Positions 1 to 6,553 of a stretch of 7,610 nt of DNA are shown piece by piece. The DNA lies in contig QNFN01000082.1 of NCBI GenBank assembly GCA_003645555.1, forward strand, positions 1 to 7,610, given 5' to 3'. The notes beneath the pieces are model-generated. The model was given only the letters and a program-made list of their open reading frames with translations, made no database searches and was not told the origin of the DNA. Position 1 is the stretch's first letter; each line of letters starts with the position of its first letter. The stretch is from Gammaproteobacteria bacterium. Lineage in GTDB: Bacteria; Pseudomonadota; Gammaproteobacteria; QNFN01. The position numbers and the translations under genes were made by a program.

Positions 1-389
1 TCGAGTTCGCCGACTGGCTGCGCGAGCGCTTCCAACTGGTAATCCTCTCCGACACCTTCTACGAGTTCGCCGCGCCACTGATGCGCCAGCTCGGCTGGCC
101 GACACTGCTCTGCCACCGTCTCGACAGTGACGCCAGTGGCCGCATCACCGGCTACCGGCTGCGCCAGGTCGATCCCAAGCGCCAGGCCGTAAAAGCGTTG
201 CAAGCGCTCAACTACCGCGTCATCGCCGCCGGCGACTCCTACAACGACACCACCATGCTCGGCCAGGCCGATGCCGGCATCTTCTTCTCGCCACCGGACA
301 ATGTCGTCGCCGAGTTCCCTCAGTTTCCGGTCACCCGCGACTACGATCAACTGCGCGCGGCCTTCCTCGACGCCAGCGAGCGCTTCTGA
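1..389 (+). CDS. thrH: ThrH: bifunctional phosphoserine phosphatase / homoserine phosphotransferase (5' end missing)
   Basis: The frame is open from the left edge (first full codon at base 3) to TGA at 387-389 and gives 128 residues. ThrH is about 205 residues long, so roughly 75 N-terminal residues, including the nucleophile motif DxD/DxE, lie outside. The visible part shows HAD-superfamily motif II (ILSDTF, fragment residues 14-19), the motif III lysine (DPKRQ, residues 57-61) and motif IV ([12 protein letters not shown], residues 75-86). Together with [18 protein letters not shown] and EFPQFP these match my recollection of Pseudomonas ThrH closely, better than SerB. Family knowledge: cytosolic enzyme that dephosphorylates phosphoserine and can transfer the phosphate to homoserine, linking serine and threonine synthesis. 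It is convergent with the antiporter operon, with 7 bases between the stop codons, and is not functionally linked to it. Residue changes to the canonical motifs are not seen in the visible part. Confidence 0.9.
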   Translation, partial: EFADWLRERFQLVILSDTFYEFAAPLMRQLGWPTLLCHRLDSDASGRITGYRLRQVDPKRQAVKALQALNYRVIAAGDSYNDTTMLGQADAGIFFSPPDNVVAEFPQFPVTRDYDQLRAAFLDASERF

Positions 390-396
390 CCCACCC
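390..396. other. 7-base convergent gene junction without a terminator
   Basis: The stop codons of thrH (387-389, plus) and of the last antiporter gene (397-399, minus) face each other across 7 bases. I see no GC stem followed by a T run on either strand between about 360 and 440. Transcripts from the two sides must either overlap or end inside the opposite gene, possibly by Rho-dependent termination. The distance is seen in the sequence; the termination mode is inference. Confidence 0.7.
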
Positions 397-2076
397 TCAC
401 AGGTAACTGACGAGCAGCATCAGCGCCAGCAGCACGGCGACCCACAGCACCATGCTCCCGGTCGGCCAGTTGTCGGCCAACATGCCGTGAGGGCCATGGG
501 TGCGGAACAACCTGGCGATCACCCCGTCAACCCGCCGCCGCGCCGCGGCCACAAAGCGCTCTCGCGAGTTGCTGCCACGAAGCGTGAACTTGAGCAGCGG
601 CTCCTTCGCAAAGCGGCGGTAGAACCAGTCGAAGTCGAGACTGATCGTCTCGGTACGGCGCATCAATGACAGCAACGTGAAGAATGCTAGCCCGGAGAAG
701 AGCAGCAACTGGAACTGCGCCACGAGGTGCGTGGCAGTGTACGGCTCGTATTCAACAGGGAACGGCAGCAGTGCGTACAGCGGTTGCGGGAAGATCCCTA
801 GCGCGATGCACAGGAACGCGAACAGCACCATCGCCGCGCGCATGTTCCACGGCGGGTCGGGCGGCCGCAGCCCCGAATCCTTCTGGAAGAAGACGAACCA
901 CGGAAACTTGATCCCGGCGTGCAGGAACACCCCGGCCGAAGCGGCGATGAGCAGGAACCAGATCGTCGCCAGGTGCTCATCGACCGTCGACTGGACGATC
1001 ATCGACTTGCTGACGAAGCCCGACGTGAACGGAAACGACGAGATCGCGAGCGCGCCGACGATGCCGCACAGCGTGGTCAACGGCATGCTCTGGTACAGCC
1101 CACCGAGCTCGGAGCACTTGCGCCGCCCGGTCATGTGCAGCACAGCGCCGGCGCTCATCAGCAGCAGCGCCTTGTAGATGATGTGCGCGAAGGCGTGCGC
1201 AGCGGCGCCGTTGAGCGCCATCGCCGTACCGATGCCGATGCCGCAGACCATGAACCCGACCTGGTTGACGATGCTGTAGGCGAGGATGCGCCGCATGTCA
1301 TTTTCGAGCAATGCGTAGACGATGCCATAGAAGATCATCCACAGCCCGACCCAGACCAGCACCGTGGCCCCCGGGAAGCCAACCAGGAGCGCGAAGACTG
1401 CGGTCTTGGTCGTGAATGCCGAGAGAAATACTGCACCGCTAGGGCTCGCCTCGGGGTAGGCATCGGGCACCCACGACGATAACGGCGGGGCGCCGGTGTT
1501 GATCAGGAACCCGACCAGGATCAGCCAGCGCGCCGGCGAGTCGGGTTGCATCGCAGTGAACGCCACGCTGCCGGTCTCGACGAAGTGGCCGGCAATCCCG
1601 GCCATCAGCACCACGCCGCCGAACAGGTGCACCATCAGGTAGCGTAGGCTGGCGCGGTACGCCTGTGGCGTGTTCGCCGACCAGATCACCAACGTCGAGC
1701 CAAGCGCCATCAGCTCCCAGAAGACGAACAGCGTGACCAGGTCACCGGCGAACGTGACGCCGATTGCTCCACCGGCATAGACTTGGGCAGCGACCTGCTC
1801 GACAAGCCGCGCCTGGCGAAGTGCATAGAGCGCCCCGGTGAAGGCCATCAGCGCAAACACGGTGGCGAACAACCGGCCGACCCCGGTACCGCGCACCGGC
1901 ACCAGTTCGAGGCCGAGGAAAGCGACACGCAGCGCATCACCGTCGGGCACCGCCCAGACCGCAGCCAGCGTCAATAGCGGCAGGCCGAGCAGCACCCCGT
2001 CGCGCGGCCGCGCGGGCAGCAGCGGCAGCAGCGCGGCACCGAACAGCAGCAGCAGGCCGGGCGACAGGCTAGTCAT
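397..2076 (-). CDS. Third MrpD/NuoL-like antiporter subunit, divergent, with C-terminal extension
   Basis: A 559-residue polytopic membrane protein of the proton-conducting (complex I antiporter-like, Proton_antipo_M) family. The TM5 glutamate is present (TLFVFWELMALG, E121), as are the TM8 lysine (AFTTKTAVF, K224), the TM9-10 loop signature ENDMRRILAYS (258-268), a His/Lys-rich TM (HAFAHIIYKALLLM, 294-307) and the TM12 lysine (SGFVSKSM, K357). At the TM7 position, where sister subunits have Lys and PLH, it reads FLINTGAPPLSSW (190-202), so the TM7 lysine is replaced by Asn193 and the His is lost. After the core, residues about 475-540 are hydrophilic and Arg-rich, followed by a final hydrophobic helix (541-558). 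This is longer than a usual MrpD (about 490). The start ATG overlaps the previous gene by 8 bases and has no clear Shine-Dalgarno, so it is probably translated by coupling. Databases usually label such proteins Na+/H+ antiporter subunit D. Its role as an ion channel in the complex is inference. Confidence 0.88.
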   Translation of the reverse strand: MTSLSPGLLLLFGAALLPLLPARPRDGVLLGLPLLTLAAVWAVPDGDALRVAFLGLELVPVRGTGVGRLFATVFALMAFTGALYALRQARLVEQVAAQVYAGGAIGVTFAGDLVTLFVFWELMALGSTLVIWSANTPQAYRASLRYLMVHLFGGVVLMAGIAGHFVETGSVAFTAMQPDSPARWLILVGFLINTGAPPLSSWVPDAYPEASPSGAVFLSAFTTKTAVFALLVGFPGATVLVWVGLWMIFYGIVYALLENDMRRILAYSIVNQVGFMVCGIGIGTAMALNGAAAHAFAHIIYKALLLMSAGAVLHMTGRRKCSELGGLYQSMPLTTLCGIVGALAISSFPFTSGFVSKSMIVQSTVDEHLATIWFLLIAASAGVFLHAGIKFPWFVFFQKDSGLRPPDPPWNMRAAMVLFAFLCIALGIFPQPLYALLPFPVEYEPYTATHLVAQFQLLLFSGLAFFTLLSLMRRTETISLDFDWFYRRFAKEPLLKFTLRGSNSRERFVAAARRRVDGVIARLFRTHGPHGMLADNWPTGSMVLWVAVLLALMLLVSYL

Positions 2077-2317
2077 CGTAGTAATCGTCGGGCCGCTTCA
2101 GGAACATGCCGAGCACCTTGGCACCCACCACCATCGCCGCGCAGGTGACGAGCCCGAACCATGCGTAGAAACCAAAACTGCCCTCGAGGCCGAAGTGCTC
2201 GTGCTGCTCGATGAACAGGGAGGGGATCAATGTCAGCAGCAGCACGCCGGCGAAAGCGATCCAAATCCAGCGGATGGTCCGTGGGCGGGCGAGCCAGTGC
2301 GTCCTCGGTTCAACCAT
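2069..2317 (-). CDS. Small two-helix membrane protein in the Mrp operon (82 aa)
   Basis: I do not recognise a named family. The 82-residue product has two hydrophobic segments (about residues 15-36 and 48-72), a short polar loop containing EQHEHFGLEG (37-46), and an acidic, tyrosine-containing tail KRPDDYYDD (74-82). The ATG at 2317-2315 overlaps the TGA of the upstream antiporter gene by one base (TGATG). A GGAGG at 2328-2324 sits 6 bases before it, an ideal ribosome site. The 3' end overlaps the next antiporter gene by 8 bases. The same frame stays open far upstream (to about 3607), but that part overlaps the antiporter gene and is Arg/His/Gly-rich, so it is a shadow. I recall similar short FGFYAWFG...YYD proteins annotated as hypothetical in other proteobacterial Mrp clusters, but could not check this. 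Most likely an accessory or assembly subunit bridging two antiporter-like subunits; function is inferred only from position. Confidence 0.82.
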   Translation of the reverse strand: MVEPRTHWLARPRTIRWIWIAFAGVLLLTLIPSLFIEQHEHFGLEGSFGFYAWFGLVTCAAMVVGAKVLGMFLKRPDDYYDD

Positions 2318-3780
2318 CACGGCCCTCCAACCAGTTGCTCGGCCAGCGCCAGTGCCCAATCCGGGTAGAAGAAAAGCGTCACGGTCAGCACTGCGGTGGC
2401 TACCAGTGCGGCGACCATCGGCAACGGCGCCTCCCCATACTCCCGTTCGCCGTGCACTCCGGATGCTGGCGGGCGAAAGAATGCAACGTAGATGATCGGC
2501 ACGAAGTAGGCCGCGTTCAGCAGCGGGCGGACGATGATGACGGCAACCACGAAGTACTGCTCGGCCGTGATGCTGCCGAGCAGCAGGTACCACTTGGAGA
2601 CAAAGCCGGCCAACGGCGGGACGCCGACCATCGACAGCGCGCCGACTGTGAACGCCCCCAGGGTCCATGGCATGCGTCGGCCGATGCCGTCGAGCTGGCT
2701 CACCCTGGTCTTGTTCGACGCGACCAGGATCGCGCCGGCGCAGAAAAACAGCGTGATCTTGCCGAAGGCGTGCATGACGATGTGCAGACTGCCGCCGACG
2801 ATGCCCCAGGCGTTGGCCAGAGTTGCGCCGAGGACGATGTAGCTCAGCTGGCTGACCGTCGAGTAGGCGAGCAGACGCTTGAGGTTGTCCTGACGCATCG
2901 CCACCAGCGAGCCAAGCAAGATGGTGGTCGCGGCGACGTAGGCCAGCGCCATGCCGGCCCCGCTGCTGGTTAGCAGTGCCGGGCCGAAGATGTAGATCGA
3001 GACCTTGAGCACGCTGAAGACGCCAATCTTGACCACCGCCACCGCGTGCAGCAGAGCGCTGACCGGGGTCGGCGCGACCATCGCCGCCGGCAGCCAACGG
3101 TGCAACGGCATCAGTGCCGCCTTGCCGATGCCGAACAGGAACAGCGCGTAGAGCACCAGCACGGTGCCGTCGGTGGCATGGCCGGCGAGGATGCCTCCCG
3201 GGGTGAAAGTGACGCTGCCGGTCAGGTTCCAGGTCCAGGCGATCGCCAGCAGCAGCAGGCCGATCGACGAACCGATCAGCACGCCGAGGTAGGTGCGGCC
3301 GGCGCGTCGCGCCTCGTCGGTGCCGGCATGGGTAACCAGCGGGAAGGTCGACAGCGTCAGCGCCTCGTAGAAGACGAACAGCGTCACCAGGTTGGCGGCG
3401 AACGCCGCGCCGATGGTGCTGGCGATGGCGATGGCGAAAAAGGCATAAAAGCGGGTCTGGTGTTTTTCGTGATGGCCGCGCATGTAGCCGATGGAGTAGA
3501 CCGTGGTGACCATCCACAAGAAGCTCGCGACCAGCGCCATGATCAGCCCGAGCGGTTCGACCTCGAAGGCCAGGGCGATACCCGGCAACGGCTCGGCCAG
3601 AGTCCACGCCGGCCTCCCCCCGGCTGCCACGTCGGGCACCAGCGCCACGACCAGCGCGAACAGCAGGCCGCCCGTGACCAGAGACACCGCTTCACGCCGG
3701 TTCGGGTAACGGTCGAGCAGCACGATCAGTGGCACCGCCACCAGTGGCAACAGCATGGCGGCCGGCAGCAACGCACTCAT
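2317..3780 (-). CDS. Second MrpD-like Na+/H+ antiporter subunit (complex I antiporter family)
   Basis: A 487-residue polytopic protein of about 14 membrane helices, the usual length for MrpD or NuoM. All key family residues are present: TM5 glutamate (TLFVFYEALTLS, E139), TM7 lysine with following histidine (GIGKAALMPLHRWLP, K220 and H227), the PTPVSALLHAVAVVK segment (237-251) with H245 and TM8 K251, DNLKRLLAYSTVSQLSYI (298-315), the H333/H337/K341 cluster, and TM12 lysine (GFVSKWYLL, K396). It should therefore be competent to move protons. It is paralogous to the flanking antiporter genes. Its start ATG overlaps the stop of mrpD by 4 bases (ATGA), with a G-rich ribosome site (GGGGG) about 7 bases upstream. 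One oddity is IIVRPLLNAAYF at 415-426: an Arg-Pro pair where I would expect small residues before LLNAAYF. It could equally be called a NuoM-like subunit, but the neighbours make it part of an Mrp complex. Confidence 0.92.
   Translation of the reverse strand: MSALLPAAMLLPLVAVPLIVLLDRYPNRREAVSLVTGGLLFALVVALVPDVAAGGRPAWTLAEPLPGIALAFEVEPLGLIMALVASFLWMVTTVYSIGYMRGHHEKHQTRFYAFFAIAIASTIGAAFAANLVTLFVFYEALTLSTFPLVTHAGTDEARRAGRTYLGVLIGSSIGLLLLAIAWTWNLTGSVTFTPGGILAGHATDGTVLVLYALFLFGIGKAALMPLHRWLPAAMVAPTPVSALLHAVAVVKIGVFSVLKVSIYIFGPALLTSSGAGMALAYVAATTILLGSLVAMRQDNLKRLLAYSTVSQLSYIVLGATLANAWGIVGGSLHIVMHAFGKITLFFCAGAILVASNKTRVSQLDGIGRRMPWTLGAFTVGALSMVGVPPLAGFVSKWYLLLGSITAEQYFVVAVIIVRPLLNAAYFVPIIYVAFFRPPASGVHGEREYGEAPLPMVAALVATAVLTVTLFFYPDWALALAEQLVGGP
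2324..2328 (-). promoter_or_regulatory. Ribosome binding site of the 82-aa gene
   Basis: On the minus strand GGAGG lies 6 bases before the ATG at 2317. It lies inside the last codons of the upstream antiporter gene. This optimal spacing is the main reason to accept the short gene with this start rather than a longer in-frame reading. Confidence 0.75.
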
Positions 3781-5258
3781 GGAGCGCCCCCAAGCAATTC
3801 GACCGCCACACCACCGGCGATGCCGACCGTCAGATCGGTATCAATGCCGAGCCAGACGTTGGCCACCACCAGCGCCCAGATCGGCAGCAACATATGCCAC
3901 GGCGCCTCGGACACCGCCGCGGCGCCTGCCGGCCGCGGCTGCATGTAGGCGGTCTCGACGACGCGCCAGACGTAGACTACTGCCAGCAGCGAGCCGATCA
4001 GGACCAGCAACGCAATCGGCCACCAACCGGCCTCGAGTGCGGCCAGCACCAGGTACCATTTGCTGATGAAACCCGCGGTCAGCGGCACGCCGATCAGGCT
4101 CAGGCCGCCAGCGACAAACGCTGCCAGCGTCAGCGGCATCGCCCGACCGAGTCCTTTCATGTCCTCGAGACGTGCACCGCCGACACGGTAGACGACAGCG
4201 CCAAGGGCGAGGAACAGCGCAGCCTTCATCACCGCATGGTTGAACAGGTGCACCAGTGCCGCGGTCAGTCCGGTGACGCTGACGAGGCTGATGCCGAGGA
4301 CGATGTAGCCGATCTGCGCCACGCTCGAGTAAGCAAGCATGCGTTTGACGTCGTTCTGGAAAATCGCCACCGTCGATGCCACCAGCACACCGAGCAGCGC
4401 CAGCACCATCAGCAGCGCCGAAAGCAGCATGCCGGAGAACGAGAACCCGGCGCCGAAGATCGTGAACAGGAAGCGCAGCAGGACGTAGATGGCGACCTTG
4501 GTCGCGGTGCCGGCAAGGAATGCGGTGACCACCGACGGGGCGTAGGCGTAGGCGTTCGGCAACCACAGGTGCAGTGGGAACAGCGCGATCTTCAGGCAGA
4601 TGCCAACCACCAGGAAGGCGAAGGCCGCGAGTACGGTACGATTGTCGCCGAGCGCCGGCAACCGCTCGGCGAGGTCGAGCATGTTCAGTGTGCCGGTGAC
4701 CATGTAGAGCAGGCCAACGCCGATCAGGATGAAGGTCGCACCCAGCGTACCCATGATCAGGTACTGGTAACTGGCGGTCAGCGCGCGACGGTCGCGGCCG
4801 AGGCTGATCAATGCGTAACTCGACAGTGACGAGATCTCGAGGAACACGAACAGGTTAAAAGCATCGCCAGTGATGACGATACCGAGCAGGCCGGCCAGGC
4901 AGAGCAGCAGCGCGGCGTAGAATGCGGCGTGCTGATGGCGTGCAATCTCGCGCGCCACACTGGCCCGGGCGTAGGTCAGCACCAGGGCGCCGACCGCGGC
5001 GACGATCACCAGCACATAGCTGTCGAGCCGATCGACGCGGTACTCGATCCCCCAGGGGGCGGCCCAGCCACCGAGCGCATAGCGGATCTCGCCGCCTGCC
5101 GGCACGCTGCCGAGCAACGACAGCGCGACATAGAGCGCGAACCAGCCAACCGCGGTCGCCAATCCCCAGGCCAACGTGCCACGGCCGAGCAGCAGACACA
5201 TCGGCGCCGCGAGCAGCGGTACGACGACCTGCAGGACCGGCAAGTGCTCGTCGATCAT
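3777..5258 (-). CDS. mrpD: MrpD: monovalent cation/H+ antiporter subunit D
   Basis: A 493-residue integral membrane protein with about 14 helices, the expected MrpD size. It follows mrpC directly, as in classical operons, so it is the best candidate for the true MrpD. Conserved residues seen: TM5 glutamate (AFNLFVFLEISSLS, E141), TM7 lysine and histidine (GICLKIALFPLHLWLPNAYA, K223 and H230), TM8 lysine (AGTATKVAIY, K254), NDVKRMLAYSSVAQIGYI (302-319), H337/H341/K345 in HLFNHAVMKAALF, and TM12 lysine (GFISKWYLV, K400). Family knowledge: in Mrp and complex I these residues form the half-channels and central axis for proton transfer, and MrpD couples with the MrpA C-terminal domain for Na+/H+ exchange. 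The ATG overlaps the stop of mrpC by 4 bases (ATGA), indicating coupled translation. The gene is intact, with no missing motif. Confidence 0.94.
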   Translation of the reverse strand: MIDEHLPVLQVVVPLLAAPMCLLLGRGTLAWGLATAVGWFALYVALSLLGSVPAGGEIRYALGGWAAPWGIEYRVDRLDSYVLVIVAAVGALVLTYARASVAREIARHQHAAFYAALLLCLAGLLGIVITGDAFNLFVFLEISSLSSYALISLGRDRRALTASYQYLIMGTLGATFILIGVGLLYMVTGTLNMLDLAERLPALGDNRTVLAAFAFLVVGICLKIALFPLHLWLPNAYAYAPSVVTAFLAGTATKVAIYVLLRFLFTIFGAGFSFSGMLLSALLMVLALLGVLVASTVAIFQNDVKRMLAYSSVAQIGYIVLGISLVSVTGLTAALVHLFNHAVMKAALFLALGAVVYRVGGARLEDMKGLGRAMPLTLAAFVAGGLSLIGVPLTAGFISKWYLVLAALEAGWWPIALLVLIGSLLAVVYVWRVVETAYMQPRPAGAAAVSEAPWHMLLPIWALVVANVWLGIDTDLTVGIAGGVAVELLGGAP

Positions 5259-5605
5259 GCCTCGCGGTCCTGCCGCTGGATCGCCTCCTCGTCGACGCTG
5301 CCGTAAGCCTCCTTGATGCGCACGACGAGAGTCAGACCGAGCGCCGTTGTCGCCACGCCGACGACGATCGCCGTGAGGATCAGCACGTGAGGCAGAGGGT
5401 TGGAGTAGGCTGTCGCGCCATCGGTGACGATCGGCGCCGTGCCGCCTTCGACCTTGCCCATGCTGATATAGAGAATAAAAACCGAAGTCTGAAAAATATT
5501 CAGACCGACGATCTTTTTCACCAGGTTGGTCGAGCGGATGACAATATAGAAACCGGTCATCATCAGCACGATGACGATCCAGTAGTTGTACAGGCTCAGC
5601 GCCAT
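5255..5605 (-). CDS. mrpC: MrpC: Na+/H+ antiporter subunit C (NuoK-like)
   Basis: A 116-residue protein with three predicted membrane helices (about 7-23, 30-49 and 72-96), the normal size and topology of MrpC/MnhC, a homologue of NuoK. Signature segments are NLVKKIVGLNIFQTSVFI (27-44) and NPLPHVLILTAIVVGVAT (69-86), the latter corresponding to the conserved PLPQALVLTAIV region of the family. A short hydrophilic tail follows. Its ATG overlaps the TGA of mrpB by one base (TGATG), and its end overlaps mrpD by 4 bases. Codons about 15-50 are much richer in A and T than the rest of the operon (AAA, AAT, ATT, TTT, TAT) and contain a hairpin, described separately. In the complex MrpC is thought to sit between the small E/F/G/B subunits and MrpD. 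Confidence 0.93.
   Translation of the reverse strand: MALSLYNYWIVIVLMMTGFYIVIRSTNLVKKIVGLNIFQTSVFILYISMGKVEGGTAPIVTDGATAYSNPLPHVLILTAIVVGVATTALGLTLVVRIKEAYGSVDEEAIQRQDREA
5487..5505 (-). repeat. AT-rich perfect inverted repeat inside mrpC
   Basis: Seven-base arms (GTCTGAA and TTCAGAC) enclose a 5-base loop. On the coding (minus) strand the stem is followed by TTCGG and then TTTTT. It lies in the AT-richest patch of the window (about 5461-5555), within codons for conserved residues. The T run begins 5 bases beyond the stem, so it is a poor intrinsic terminator. It may be an RNA processing or polarity element, or chance. Confidence 0.45.
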
Positions 5606-6027
5606 CAGCGCGCCGCCCTGCGCCCGGCGAAGGCGTAGAAGATCGCCAGCATGGTCGTGCTTACGGTGATCCCGACGCCGAGTTCGACCAGCAGGATACC
5701 GAGATGCTGACCAGCCGCGGGCTCGGCGGCAAAGACGTCATACTCAAGGAAATTGCCACCGAGCAGCATGCTGGTGATGCCAACACCGCCGTAGAGCAGC
5801 ACCCCCAGGGCCATCAAGACCCGCACCGCCGTCGTGGGAACCGCTCGCTGCGCGCTGTCGAGACCGAAGACCAGGGCGTAGAGAATCAGCGCCGCGGAGA
5901 AGATCACCCCGGCCTGGAAGCCACCGCCAGGACCGTAGTCCCCGTGGAACTGGACATAGAGCGCAAACAGCAGGATCAGCGGGATGATGAGCTTGGCGAC
6001 GACCCGCAGCACGACGTGATGGGTCAT
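5605..6027 (-). CDS. mrpB: MrpB: Na+/H+ antiporter subunit B (MnhB domain)
   Basis: A 140-residue protein with four predicted membrane helices, the usual MnhB length. The family signature is clear: YVQFHGDYGPGGGFQAGVIF (24-43), with the conserved histidine H28 and glycine-rich stretch, then TSMLLGGNFLEYDVF (85-99) and GQHLGILLVELGVGITVSTT (106-125). Family knowledge: MrpB belongs to the small-subunit group that lies between the antiporter-like subunits and E/F/G in the Mrp complex. The ATG overlaps the end of the DUF4040 gene by 4 bases (ATGA) and is preceded by a purine-rich GGAGCAGGA. The stop overlaps the mrpC start by one base. Nothing is missing from the domain. Homologous to MbhF of archaeal membrane-bound hydrogenase. 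Confidence 0.93.
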   Translation of the reverse strand: MTHHVVLRVVAKLIIPLILLFALYVQFHGDYGPGGGFQAGVIFSAALILYALVFGLDSAQRAVPTTAVRVLMALGVLLYGGVGITSMLLGGNFLEYDVFAAEPAAGQHLGILLVELGVGITVSTTMLAIFYAFAGRRAAR

Positions 6028-6545
6028 TCCTGCTCCTCGTCGTCACGGCGGCGACCGCCGAGCAGCAGCAGCACACCCACACCGGCGGTGAAGATCACCA
6101 CCGTCTCGCCCAGGGTGTCGTAGCCGCGGTAGCTGGCGAGTACCGACGTGACCATGTTCGGCAGCCCGGTCTCACGCGGTGAGTCGATGATGTAGCGCGG
6201 TGCGACATGGCGATGGATCGGTGCATCGGGGTCGCCGAAGCGCGGCATGTCCAGCGTGGCGAAGACCAGCGCGCCGCCGGTCACCAGGACTACGGCGAGC
6301 GGCAGCCAGGCGCGGCTGGATGGACGCGACTCCTCGTGCCCGACCAGCCCCAGCGTCGCCAGCATCAGTACGGTGGAGATACCGGCACCGACCGCCGCCT
6401 CGGTGAAGGCGACATCGACGGCATCGAGCGCAACAAAGAACAGGGCGGCGTGCAACGAGTAGATCCCGGTCAGCATGATCACCGCGACCAGGTTGCGCAG
6501 GCGCACGATGGCGATGGCGATTACGACCAGGAAGCCGAGCAGCAC
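6024..6545 (-). CDS. Stand-alone MrpA C-terminal-type subunit (DUF4040 + MbhE-like region)
   Basis: From the first canonical start (GTG at 6545-6543) the product is 173 residues. Two parts are visible. The N-terminal DUF4040/MbhD-like region has the signature DAVDVAFTEAAVGAGISTVL (41-60), including acidic E49. The C-terminal MbhE-like region has NMVTSVLASYRGYDTLGETV (130-149), where MrpA has a similar NxVNxILVDFRGFDTLGE, with acidic E147. Family knowledge: in classical Mrp these domains are the C-terminus of MrpA and help form the Na+ path; here they are a separate gene, and no MrpA N-terminal half is attached. The GTG start truncates the first helix. The frame is open from 6569, and a perfect Shine-Dalgarno (6577-6567) precedes an in-frame ATC at 6566-6564, which would give a 180-residue product with a full first helix. 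The start is therefore uncertain; the gene identity is not. Confidence 0.88.
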   Translation of the reverse strand: MLLGFLVVIAIAIVRLRNLVAVIMLTGIYSLHAALFFVALDAVDVAFTEAAVGAGISTVLMLATLGLVGHEESRPSSRAWLPLAVVLVTGGALVFATLDMPRFGDPDAPIHRHVAPRYIIDSPRETGLPNMVTSVLASYRGYDTLGETVVIFTAGVGVLLLLGGRRRDDEEQE

Positions 6546-6553
6546 GTAATTGA

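Noticed and set aside
1719..1754. Near-repeat of 3369-3404 (16 identical bases, then partial match)
   Set aside because: Both encode the conserved TM5 segment LVTLFVF-E in paralogous antiporter genes. It reflects gene duplication, not a DNA repeat element.
2318..3607. Long minus-strand open frame in phase with the 82-aa gene, giving a 512-residue reading
   Set aside because: It overlaps the second antiporter gene in another frame, is Arg/His/Gly/Asp-rich with no membrane helices or domain, and the ideal ribosome site lies at the short ATG (2317).
3046..4829. Long plus-strand open frames (up to about 366 codons) opposite the antiporter genes
   Set aside because: Gln/His/Arg/Asp-rich translations are the expected antisense mirror of hydrophobic, high-GC genes. 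No ribosome sites or recognisable domains.
6046..6060. GC hairpin CGGCGG-CGA-CCGCCG just upstream of the mrpB start
   Set aside because: Arises from Gly-Gly-Arg-Arg-Arg codons in GC-rich DNA. It does not cover the ribosome site of mrpB, and nothing else supports a regulatory role.
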